DNA of 46,358 nt from Actinomycetes bacterium. GTDB lineage: Bacteria; Actinomycetota; Acidimicrobiia; Acidimicrobiales; Bog-793. Position 1 is the stretch's first letter; every line of letters starts with the position of its first letter. Below the pieces are notes generated by a model. The model did not search any database. It worked only from the letters and a program-made list of their open reading frames with translations, and had not been told where the DNA came from. Shown piece after piece: positions 19,847 to 27,921 of this stretch. The translations under genes and the position numbers were made by a program. The stretch spans positions 1-46,358 of the forward strand of contig JAJZLV010000144.1 of NCBI GenBank assembly GCA_021803215.1, read 5' to 3'.

Positions 19847-21379
19847 CTAGCGACGCTGGTCGTAGGTCGCTACGAGGTGGCGGGCCGCTCGCGCCTCGTC
19901 GACCCGGCGGACCGGTGTCGTGCGGGGGGCCGCCCGGGCGCTTGAGGCATCGCCCTCCTGCCTCGCCTCCCGGGCGATGAGCTCGAGGGCCTGCCCGAGC
20001 GCCGCCAGCGTCTGGGGGCTCTCCGTCTCGGTCGGCTCGATCATGAGGGCCTCTTTCACGATGAGCGGGAAGTAGACCGTCGGCGCGTGGAAGCCGAGCT
20101 CCAAGAGGCGCTTGGCGACGTCGAGAGCCCTGAGGCCGGTCTCATCGGCGAGGCTCTTGGCCGAGACGACGCACTCGTGCATGACCGTGCGGTCGTAGGC
20201 GATGTCGTATGAGCCGCGGAGGCGCTCTTTCAACCAGTTGGCGTTGAGGACGGCTATCTCCGCGACCTCGCGCAGCCCATCGGCTCCGTGCAGGCGGAGA
20301 TAGGTCCAGGCCCGCAGCAGGACGAGGGCGTTCCCGTGCCAGGAGTGGAGCCGCCCGATGGAGCGGCTCGGCCGCTCCCAGGAGAAGGTCCCGTCGGCCA
20401 GCCGGACCGGGCGGGGCCCCGGCAAAAGCTCGGCCAACCGCTCGCTCACCGCCACCGGGCCGGCCCCCGGCCCCCCGCCACCATGCGGGGTGGCGAAGGT
20501 CTTGTGCAAGTTGAGGTGGACGATGTCAAAGCCCATGTCGCCGGGGCGGACCACACCCAAGATGGCGTTCAGGTTGGCCCCGTCGTAGTAGAGGAGCCCG
20601 CCCACCTGGTGCACGGCGGCCGCGATCTCGACGATCTCCTCCTCGAAGAGCCCGAGGGTGTTCGGATTGGTGAGCATGATGCCCGCCACGTCGGTGTCGA
20701 GGACCGCCCGGAGCGCCTCGAGGTCGACGCCTCCTCTCTCGTTCGTGCCGACCGTCGTCACCTCGTAGCCCCCGAGGGTCACAGAGGCGGGATTGGTGCC
20801 GTGCGCCGAGTCGGGGATGATGACCCGGTGGCGCTCCTCGCCGGCGGCCTCGTGGTAGCGCCGCATGAGCAAAAGGCCGGTCAGCTCGCCGGCCGCACCG
20901 GCCGCCGGCTGCAGCGTGGCGGCCGCCATGCCGGTGATCTCGCAGAGCATCTCCTCCAGCTCGACCAGCACCTCGAGCCAGCCCTGGGTGCAAGAGGGAG
21001 GGGCAGCCGGGTGGACGGCGGCGAAGTGGCGGGCGGCGGCCGCCTCGTCGCAGACCTTCGGGTTGTACTTCATGGTGCACGACCCGAGCGGGTAGGCCCC
21101 GAGATCGACCGAGTACTGGCGGTGGGAGAGGCGGGTGAAGTGCCCGACGAGGTCTCGCTCTGAGACCTCCGGCAGCGCCACGGGGCTCTCGGCCAAGAGC
21201 TCGGGCGGCACCAGCTCTTCTGGTCCCCACTCGGGGAGGTCGCTCGTCCGGAAGCTGGCAGAGCGTCGGCCGGTCATCGAGAGGTCGAAAAGGGTCGGCT
21301 CGGGCTCATGGCCCATGAGAGGTGCGCTCAGGGCCCGCCCTCCCGCGGCCGGCACCAGGCTTACTCGTTCGCTGCTCAT
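19847..21379 (-). CDS. gcvPB: Glycine dehydrogenase (decarboxylating) subunit 2
   Basis: PLGSCTMKYNPKVCDEAAA, GANLNAILG, PLP-lysine region LNLHKTFATPHGGGGPGAGPV. Confidence 0.96.
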   Translation of the reverse strand: MSSERVSLVPAAGGRALSAPLMGHEPEPTLFDLSMTGRRSASFRTSDLPEWGPEELVPPELLAESPVALPEVSERDLVGHFTRLSHRQYSVDLGAYPLGSCTMKYNPKVCDEAAAARHFAAVHPAAPPSCTQGWLEVLVELEEMLCEITGMAAATLQPAAGAAGELTGLLLMRRYHEAAGEERHRVIIPDSAHGTNPASVTLGGYEVTTVGTNERGGVDLEALRAVLDTDVAGIMLTNPNTLGLFEEEIVEIAAAVHQVGGLLYYDGANLNAILGVVRPGDMGFDIVHLNLHKTFATPHGGGGPGAGPVAVSERLAELLPGPRPVRLADGTFSWERPSRSIGRLHSWHGNALVLLRAWTYLRLHGADGLREVAEIAVLNANWLKERLRGSYDIAYDRTVMHECVVSAKSLADETGLRALDVAKRLLELGFHAPTVYFPLIVKEALMIEPTETESPQTLAALGQALELIAREARQEGDASSARAAPRTTPVRRVDEARAARHLVATYDQRR

Positions 21380-22725
21380 CTGATCGCCTTCTCCAAGCTG
21401 GCGGCGAAGCCGTCGATCTCCTGGCGGGTACGACGCTCGGTGGCGGCGACGAGCAGAGTCCCCTCGAGGTCGGTGCCCTCGTAGCCCTCCCTCACCGCCA
21501 CTCCGGCCAGGTACCCCTCCTCCACGAGGCGCTCGACCGCCAGCTCGGCCTCGACCGGGAGGCGGAGGGCGAACTCCCTGAAACCGGGAGCCGCGGTGGC
21601 CGCCTCCACCTCGTCGATGCGAAGAAGTGCCTCTTTGGCGTAGCGGGCGGCCCGGGCAGAGCCGATGGCCACCTGCTGCAGCCCCTCGGTCCCGAGCCAG
21701 CCGAGCTGGATTGCGGCGGTCACCGCCATGAGGGTCTGGTTGGTGCAGACGTTGGAGGAGGCTCTCTCGCGCCGGATGTCCTGCTCCCGGGCGCGAAGCG
21801 TCGTGACGTAAGAGAGCCTGCCCTCACTGTCGAGCGTCTCTCCGACCAGGCGGCCCGGCAGCCGGCGGACGTCTTTGCTCCGGCAGGAGAAGAGGCCGAG
21901 GTACGGGCCGCCGAAGGAGAGCGCCACCCCGAGAGGTTGGCCCTCTCCGACGGCTACGTCGGCTCCGAGGCTGCCGGGCGACCTCAATAGGCCGCTCGCC
22001 ACCGGGTCGTAGCAGGCAAGCAGGCGGGCTCCGGTGCGGTCCGCCAGCTCCCGGGCACCCCGCAGGTCGTCTAGGCAGCCGAGGTAGTTCGGGAAGGCGA
22101 CGACGACGGCGCCGGCCGGCTCGTCGCCGGCGGCCGAGAAATCTGTGTAGCCATCGCGCAGCGGCAGCTCGACGAGGTCGTGACCCGGGCCATGGCTGAA
22201 GGTGGCAAGCACCTCCCGCCAGCGGGGGTTGACGCCGGTCGAGAGCAGGACCCGGCTGCTGCCCGTCGCCGCCACCGCCAGGTTGACCCCCTCCATGAGG
22301 GCGGCCGCCCCGTCGTAGAGCGAGCCGTTGGCGATCTCGAGGCCGCTCAGGCGGGCCACCATGGTCTGGTACTCGAAGACCGCCTGCAGGACGCCCTGCG
22401 ACACCTCCGGTTGGTAGGGGGTGTAGGCGGTGACGAACTCCGAGCGGGAGGCGAGCGAGCGGACCACCGCCGGCACCTCGTGGTCGTAGGCGCCCGCCCC
22501 GGCGAAGCAGACGAGCGACCGACCGACCGGCTTGTTCTTCTCGCCGAGCTCGAAGAGGCGCTCGGTGACGTCGGCCTCGCTCCGATGGTCCGGCAAGTCG
22601 AGGCCGCCGGCCAGGCGGACCGCCGCCGGCACGGCTGCGAAGAGGTCGTCGAGGCTCGAAAGACCCAGGAAAGCCAGCATCTCCGCCACCTCCGCCTCGG
22701 TATGCGGCACGAAAGGTGCTCTCAC
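21376..22725 (-). CDS. gcvPA: Glycine dehydrogenase (decarboxylating) subunit 1
   Basis: YTPYQPEVSQGVLQAVFEYQTMVARLSGLEIANGSLYDGAAALMEGVNLA, TLRAREQDIRRERASSNVCTNQTLMAV. Confidence 0.96.
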   Translation of the reverse strand: MRAPFVPHTEAEVAEMLAFLGLSSLDDLFAAVPAAVRLAGGLDLPDHRSEADVTERLFELGEKNKPVGRSLVCFAGAGAYDHEVPAVVRSLASRSEFVTAYTPYQPEVSQGVLQAVFEYQTMVARLSGLEIANGSLYDGAAALMEGVNLAVAATGSSRVLLSTGVNPRWREVLATFSHGPGHDLVELPLRDGYTDFSAAGDEPAGAVVVAFPNYLGCLDDLRGARELADRTGARLLACYDPVASGLLRSPGSLGADVAVGEGQPLGVALSFGGPYLGLFSCRSKDVRRLPGRLVGETLDSEGRLSYVTTLRAREQDIRRERASSNVCTNQTLMAVTAAIQLGWLGTEGLQQVAIGSARAARYAKEALLRIDEVEAATAAPGFREFALRLPVEAELAVERLVEEGYLAGVAVREGYEGTDLEGTLLVAATERRTRQEIDGFAASLEKAIR

Positions 22726-23795
22726 GGACGTGCTCTCCTGTTCGGGTCCAGCGTGTGGAAGGGGGGCTTCACGACCTCGGCCGCAGCCGGCCGCCCCCGC
22801 AGGTCGATCTCGACGCTATCGCCCGGCCCTATGCCCGAAGGCACGAAGGCGAGGGCGATCCCGCGCTGGAGCAGCGGGGAGAAGTTGCCGCTCGTCACCT
22901 CCCCGACCGCTTCTCCTCTCGAGAGCACCTGGTCGTGCTGACGCGGTGGCCGGCGCTGGGCAGTGACAAGCCCGACGAGGTGACGGGCGGGCCCGCCGGC
23001 GGCTCTCACCTGCTCGAGAGCCTCCTTGCCCCGGAACTTTGCCTTCTTCCAGCCGACCACCCAGGAGAGACCGGCTTCGAGGGGGTTGATCTCCGGTCCG
23101 AGCTCGTGCCCGTGAAGGGGGAGGCCGGCCTCGAGCCGCAGGGTGTCGCGGGCGCCGAGACCGGCCGGCGTCGCTCCGGCCTCGAGGAGGGCTCGCCAGA
23201 AGCTCGCCGCGGCCTCGAGCGGAACCGAGCACTCGACGCCATCCTCGCCCGTGTAGCCGGTTCCGGCCACGAGGCAGCGCGAAGAGCCGTACTCGAAGGC
23301 CGCCACCCGAAAGCGGCCAACCTGGGCCGCCTCTGGCGCCACGGCTGCCACCACCTGACGAGCGGCCGGGCCCTGGACGGCGACCACGGCCCTCTCGGCC
23401 GTGACGTCACGCCCGCTCATCGCCTCGATCACCCGGGAGGTGTTGGAGGCGTTCGGCATCACCTCGAAGCGCTCCTCGTCGACCCACCAGACGATGAGGT
23501 CGTCGAGCACTCCCCCGGCTTCGCTCAACAGGTGGGTGTACTGGGCTCTTTGCGGGCCGATCTTCTCGAGGTCGTTCGAGAGGGCGGACTGCAGCAGGTC
23601 GAGAGAGCCCGGCCCCTCCACCCGGACGGTGCCGAGGTGGCTCACGTCGAAAGCCGCCGCCGCGTTCCGGCAGGCCAGGTGCTCGGCAACCGTTCCGGAG
23701 GGGTAGCTGAGAGGCATCTCCCAGCCGCCGAAGTCGACCAGCTTTGCGCGGAGGGCTTCGTGCTCTGCCTGCAGCGGGCTGTGGCGGAGGTTCAC
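22722..23795 (-). CDS. gcvT: Aminomethyltransferase (glycine cleavage T protein)
   Basis: LRAKLVDFGGWEMPLSYPSGTVAEHLACRNAAAAFDVSHLG, YTGEDGVECSVP, GARDTLRLEAGLPLHGHEL. Confidence 0.96.
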   Translation of the reverse strand: MNLRHSPLQAEHEALRAKLVDFGGWEMPLSYPSGTVAEHLACRNAAAAFDVSHLGTVRVEGPGSLDLLQSALSNDLEKIGPQRAQYTHLLSEAGGVLDDLIVWWVDEERFEVMPNASNTSRVIEAMSGRDVTAERAVVAVQGPAARQVVAAVAPEAAQVGRFRVAAFEYGSSRCLVAGTGYTGEDGVECSVPLEAAASFWRALLEAGATPAGLGARDTLRLEAGLPLHGHELGPEINPLEAGLSWVVGWKKAKFRGKEALEQVRAAGGPARHLVGLVTAQRRPPRQHDQVLSRGEAVGEVTSGNFSPLLQRGIALAFVPSGIGPGDSVEIDLRGRPAAAEVVKPPFHTLDPNRRARP

Positions 23796-24127
23796 CCGGC
23801 CAATCTAATGGGGCAGGACCACGGGTACTTGGCGAAGAGGTCCTCCACGTCCCGGCGATAGAGCAGCTTCACCCGCACCATCGGGTAGAGCTGGCCGAGG
23901 CGGCGGAGCTTGCGGTTCTTCTCGGTCACGAGGTCCTGTCGAAGGGTCGTCAGCTCGATGAAGATGTCGTGGTCGGGCAGGTAGAAGTCGGGCCGAAAGC
24001 CGGCAGCCGGCCGGCCGTCGGCCGTCCAGGCGAGGACGAACTCGACCGGCTCGTACTCCCAGGGGATCTCGTAGTAGTCGAGCAGCTCAGCGAAGAACCG
24101 CTCGGTCTCGTGAGCGAAGCTCGTCAA
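23792..24127 (-). CDS. Small PD-(D/E)XK-nuclease-like protein of unknown function
   Basis: 111 aa. EYEPVEFVLAWTADGRPAAGFRPDFYLPDHDIFIELTTLRQDLVTEKNRKLRRLGQLYPMVRVKLLYRRD. PDFYLP...IELT resembles the endonuclease core D...ExK. Overlaps both neighbours. Confidence 0.7.
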   Translation of the reverse strand: MTSFAHETERFFAELLDYYEIPWEYEPVEFVLAWTADGRPAAGFRPDFYLPDHDIFIELTTLRQDLVTEKNRKLRRLGQLYPMVRVKLLYRRDVEDLFAKYPWSCPIRLAG

Positions 24128-24627
24128 CGGGCCCGGGCCGTCCTGACGGGCTCCTCGCCCGGGCCGGGCAAGACCTCGGATGCGCCGCCGGCCGCGTCGG
24201 CTCCCAACTCGTGGATGCCCGCCTCGACGTCATCCATCACGCCGGCGAGCGGCACGACGTTGAAGACCCCCTGGCCGCCCCTCATGAGGTCGAGCAGCTC
24301 ACCGTCGCTCCTGGCGAGCACCGTGCCGGACGGCCCGAGGACGAGGCTCGCCGATGAGAGGTCATCTGTGACGGACTGGCGGAAGAAGTCGATCGCCTTG
24401 CGGGCGCCCTGCAGTGTGAGGCCCGAGTCGAGCAGCTGCTTGATGATCTTCAGCACGACCACGTCGCGGTAGGAGTAGAGGCGCTGGCTGCCGCTCCCCC
24501 GGGCGGCTGCGAGCGACGGGCTCAAAAGGCCGCTCCTGTCCCAGTGGTCGAGCTGGCGGTAGGTGATCCCGACGATCTTGCAGACGTGCGGCCCCCGGTA
24601 GCCCTGGACGGAGTCGTTCGTGCTCAT
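24124..24627 (-). CDS. MerR-family transcriptional regulator (second MerR of the gar/gcv locus)
   Basis: VCKIVGITYRQLDHWDRSGLLSPSLAAARGSGSQRLYSYRDVVVLKIIKQLLDSGLTLQGARKAIDFF. Confidence 0.92.
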   Translation of the reverse strand: MSTNDSVQGYRGPHVCKIVGITYRQLDHWDRSGLLSPSLAAARGSGSQRLYSYRDVVVLKIIKQLLDSGLTLQGARKAIDFFRQSVTDDLSSASLVLGPSGTVLARSDGELLDLMRGGQGVFNVVPLAGVMDDVEAGIHELGADAAGGASEVLPGPGEEPVRTARAR

Positions 24628-24761
24628 GGCCGCCCCTTCGGGCTCGGCTGCGCCGGCTGGCCGGACGACAGCAACGTAACTACACCAACGTCACTAGGTT
24701 AGGTCTGCGGCAGCCAACAGTCAACGTCGATCACCGCCTTTGACGTCGAAGCCGACACGTC

Positions 24762-24801
24762 CAGCTTTGGTGGAGGATCAGCAGCTTTGGTGGAGGATCA
24801 G
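24762..24801. repeat. Perfect 20-bp tandem duplication (CAGCTTTGGTGGAGGATCAG x2)
   Basis: Copies at 24762-24781 and 24782-24801, directly visible; the second copy contains the BFN gene stop codon. Confidence 0.98.
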
Positions 24802-25301
24802 CCGCTGAAGTCCTCCGGCCGGACCTTGTCGAGGAACTCCCGGAACTCCCCGACGATCTCCTCGGGGCTCCCCTGCTCCGAGTCGTCCTCCTCCTCAGGC
24901 TCGATGACGACGCCCTCTGCGTCCATCACCTCGTCGGCCACATAGAGCGGCGACTGGGTCCGAAGGGCTAGCGCGATCCCGTCGGACGGCCGGCAGGAGA
25001 TCGCCCGCGTGCTCTGCCCCGCCTGGATCTGCAGCTCGGCGTAGTAGGTCGTCTCCTCGAGCTTGGTGATGACTACCCGCTCGAGGCGGGCGCCGAGCTT
25101 CTCGATGACGCTCGCCAGAAGATCGTGGGTCATCGGGCGCGGCACCTCGACGCCTTGCAGGGCGAAGGCGATGGCCGTCGCCTCCGGAGCGCCGACGAAG
25201 ATGAGCAGGGAACGATGAGCTCCTTCGGTCTCCTCGAGGAGGACGACCGGGTTGCTCGACTGCAGATCGACTCGCACTGCCGAGAGTCGAACTTCGACCA
25301 T
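24798..25301 (-). CDS. Bifunctional nuclease family protein (BFN, DUF151)
   Basis: VVLLEETEGAHRSLLIFVGAPEATAIAFALQGVEVPRPMTHDLLASVIEKLGARLERVVITKLEETTYYAEL. Confidence 0.94.
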   Translation of the reverse strand: MVEVRLSAVRVDLQSSNPVVLLEETEGAHRSLLIFVGAPEATAIAFALQGVEVPRPMTHDLLASVIEKLGARLERVVITKLEETTYYAELQIQAGQSTRAISCRPSDGIALALRTQSPLYVADEVMDAEGVVIEPEEEDDSEQGSPEEIVGEFREFLDKVRPEDFSG

Positions 25302-25311
25302 GGGAAAGAAA

Positions 25312-25878
25312 CTACCCCTCGAAGAAACGAGTCAGGCTCTCAGGCGGCGAGTGTCGTATCTCCCTCGGGTCCACCTCGACGAGAGAGGGCACGTTCCGCA
25401 GCCGCTCCTCCAGGTCGAGCCCGTAGCCGATCAGGTACTCCTCGCCCGTCACGGCGCCGACGTAGCGAAGCTCGACCGGGATGAGCCTTTTCACCCGGCG
25501 GTCCAACAGGGTGCAGATGTCGACCGCGGCGGCGCCCCGCTCGGCGAGGAGGCGCAGCACGTAAGAGACCGTGAGTCCCCTGTCGACGATGTCGACCGCC
25601 ACGACGACGTCGCGCCCGGTGACGTCGACATCGAGGTCCTTCGCGAGCGCCACCCGCTCCCCGCCCGCCCCGTAGGGCGAGAGGGCCAGGAAGTCGATCG
25701 CGCACGGCACCTCGATGCTTCGAGCCAGATCGGCCACGAGGCAGACCGAGCCCTTCAAAAGGCCGACGAGAACGATCCCGCCTTCGTGGTCGCGAGAGAT
25801 CTCGGCGGCGAGCCGCCGCACGATGAGAGCGATCTCACCCTCTGACAGCGCTGCCGCCCCGGAGCCGGGGAGGCTCAT
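25312..25878 (-). CDS. hpt: Hypoxanthine phosphoribosyltransferase
   Basis: IVLVGLLKGSVCLVADLARSIEVPCAIDFLALSPYG, VVVAVDIVDRGLTVSYVLRLL, EYLIGYGLDLEERLRNVP. Confidence 0.95.
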   Translation of the reverse strand: MSLPGSGAAALSEGEIALIVRRLAAEISRDHEGGIVLVGLLKGSVCLVADLARSIEVPCAIDFLALSPYGAGGERVALAKDLDVDVTGRDVVVAVDIVDRGLTVSYVLRLLAERGAAAVDICTLLDRRVKRLIPVELRYVGAVTGEEYLIGYGLDLEERLRNVPSLVEVDPREIRHSPPESLTRFFEG

Positions 25879-26846
25879 CCTCCGGTCAGATCCTCGAGCC
25901 TGGCCTGCACGAAGGCTGACTGGATGGCAGAACCGAGCGCGGCCATCTCCCGCAGGTTGCTCACCGCCCTGGCCCGGGCCTCCGGATTGCGCTGGCGGAG
26001 CAGCGGCATCACCGACTGGGAGTAGAGACCGGCCTGACGTTCGGCGGCGTGGAGGAAGATGCGAAGGTGTCGCGCCTCGATCCCGTGGGCGGCGAAGCCC
26101 GCCGCCAGCTTGGCCACCTCGACGGTCTCGGCGCCGTAGCAGTGGACGCCGGCGACCTTCCTCCCCTCGATGAGGCCGTACGACTCGAGCTGCTCCACCT
26201 GGGCGACGCTGAGACCAGCGGCTCCGGCCAGCTCCGCCGCCGTGAGACTCGCTCCGAGGAGCTCGGAGGCGACCGGGCCGGCACTGGCGGGCGCGACCGG
26301 CTCGGGCGCCTCTTCCGGCTCTGGAGCTCGGCCGGCCGGCGGGCCGGCGGGCTCTGGCGCGGCGTCGCCCGCATGGCTCTCGCCGGCCGTGGCGATGGGC
26401 CGCACCGCCGCCAGCTCGCGCTCAGCCTCGTCCCCGTGCTCCATGGTTGCGACCCGGCCCGGCTCCTGGCGGGCGGCGAAGCCGATCGAGGGATGGACCG
26501 ACCCGTTGGCGGAGAGCCGTGTGGCGAGCTCGGTGGCCTCTTCGGGGCCGGCGGGCGGCGGCTCGGCTTCGTCGAAGAGGGACTCGGGCTGGCTGGAGCC
26601 ATCGGCTCCCTCGAGGCGTCCCTTGATCACCTTCAAGGGCAGGAAGTGCTCGCGCTGCTGGCGGAGGATCCAGCGCAGGCGGTCCACGTCGTGGTCGTAG
26701 AACTTCCGGTAGCCCGAGGGAGTGCGCTCTGGAACGAGCAGCCCGCGGCTCTCGAGAAAGCGGATCTTCGAGATAGTGATGTCGGGGAACTCGGAGCGCA
26801 AGAGCGCGAGGACATCGCCGATGGAGAGGTAGTTGCGCTCGCCCAC
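25875..26846 (-). CDS. MerR-family transcriptional regulator (FtsR/Rv1828-like)
   Basis: YLSIGDVLALLRSEFPDITISKIRFLESRGLLVPERTPSGYRKFYDHDVDRLRWILRQQREHFLPLKVIK; C-terminal second HTH-like region. Confidence 0.9.
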   Translation of the reverse strand: MGERNYLSIGDVLALLRSEFPDITISKIRFLESRGLLVPERTPSGYRKFYDHDVDRLRWILRQQREHFLPLKVIKGRLEGADGSSQPESLFDEAEPPPAGPEEATELATRLSANGSVHPSIGFAARQEPGRVATMEHGDEAERELAAVRPIATAGESHAGDAAPEPAGPPAGRAPEPEEAPEPVAPASAGPVASELLGASLTAAELAGAAGLSVAQVEQLESYGLIEGRKVAGVHCYGAETVEVAKLAAGFAAHGIEARHLRIFLHAAERQAGLYSQSVMPLLRQRNPEARARAVSNLREMAALGSAIQSAFVQARLEDLTGG

Positions 26847-26852
26847 GACGGC

Positions 26853-27320
26853 TCAGGCCTGGCCGGTCGTCAAGAAGACGAGCTTGAACTTGCCGATCTG
26901 CACCTCGTCACCGTTCTGCAAGGTGGCGTCGTCGATCCTCTCCCTGTTCACGTAGGTGCCGTTCAGCGAACCGACGTCCTTCACGACGTAGGTGCTGCCC
27001 TGGCGAAGGAACTCGGCGTGACGGCGCGAGACGGTGATGTCGTCGAGGAAGATCTCGCTCTCGGGGTGGCGCCCCACTCGCGTCACCTCGTTGCCGAGGA
27101 CGTACTTGCTCCCGACGTCCGGGCCTCGCTTCACGACGAGGAGGCCGACCCCCGCTTGCATCTCGGCGAGCGGGATGTTCACGTCCACCTCGACCGAGTC
27201 CCCCGGCTCTTCTGGCATGAAGGTGACCGTGGTGTCGCTGCCCTGTGCAAGCGGGTTGCCGCACGATGAGCAGAAATTGGACTCGGGCGGGTTCCGGTGA
27301 CCGCAGTTGGTGCAGAACAC
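26853..27320 (-). CDS. FHA-domain protein, GarA-like, with N-terminal zinc ribbon
   Basis: CTNCGHRNPPESNFCSSCG zinc ribbon; FHA domain TRVGRHPESEIFLDDITVSRRHAEF...VKDVGSLNGTYVNRERID...LQNGDEVQIGKFKLVFL. Confidence 0.94.
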   Translation of the reverse strand: MFCTNCGHRNPPESNFCSSCGNPLAQGSDTTVTFMPEEPGDSVEVDVNIPLAEMQAGVGLLVVKRGPDVGSKYVLGNEVTRVGRHPESEIFLDDITVSRRHAEFLRQGSTYVVKDVGSLNGTYVNRERIDDATLQNGDEVQIGKFKLVFLTTGQA

Positions 27321-27501
27321 TCGACCAAACTTAGTCGCTTGGAGAAGCCCTTGGCTCCTGGACTCCCGTGGGCTCGCCAGTGGGGCCGAAAGGAACTCTC
27401 ACTCGTCAGTCGAGGTCTAGCCGAGTCCCGGGTGCCCGGGCGAGCTCACCGGTCTGCCGGCGTCAACCCGCGGCGCTAGAGGGCGCCCCGAGCGCGCCGC
27501 G

Positions 27502-27879
27502 CTACTCGCTCAGCGCCCGGTAGCCGGCGGCGTCGAGCAGCCCGGCGAGCGGGTCGTCTCCCTCGGGTTCGAGGATGGCGAGCCAGCCGGCGCCGTAGGG
27601 CTCGGAGTTCACCTTCTCGGGCGCCTCGGCGAGAGCGGAGTTGACCTCGACCACCGTCCCGGCGATCGGGGCGTAGATCTGGGAGACCGACTTGGTCGAC
27701 TCGATCTCTCCGAGCGGGCCGCCCTGGCTCAGCTTGCTCCCGATCGCGGGCAGCTCGACGAAGACGATGTCGCCGAGGGCGTCTTGGGCGAAGTCGGTTA
27801 TCCCGACCCGGACCTTGCCCTGCTCGGCCATGGCCCACTCGTGATCTTTCGTGTAGCTCCGGTCCTCGGGAACTTCCAT
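27502..27879 (-). CDS. gcvH: Glycine cleavage system H protein
   Basis: DRSYTKDHEWAMAEQGKVRVGITDFAQDALGDIVFVELPAIGSKLSQGGPLGEIESTKSVSQIYAPIAGTVVEVN (lipoyl-lysine ESTKS). Confidence 0.96.
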   Translation of the reverse strand: MEVPEDRSYTKDHEWAMAEQGKVRVGITDFAQDALGDIVFVELPAIGSKLSQGGPLGEIESTKSVSQIYAPIAGTVVEVNSALAEAPEKVNSEPYGAGWLAILEPEGDDPLAGLLDAAGYRALSE

Positions 27880-27921
27880 CTCTCCTCCTCGTTGGCGGGC
27901 TGCAGCTTCGCGCGCCTTTGC

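Noticed and set aside
22700-24800. Glycine riboswitch upstream of gcvT
   Set aside because: gcvT overlaps the upstream ORF, and the only sizeable gap (24628-24797) shows repeated CAACGT motifs rather than an obvious glycine aptamer; a covariance search would be needed for certainty.
27427-27440. CCCGGG-TG-CCCGGG hairpin as gcvH terminator
   Set aside because: Short stem made of two self-palindromic CCCGGG sites in very GC-rich DNA, no U-tract; too weak to list as a feature.
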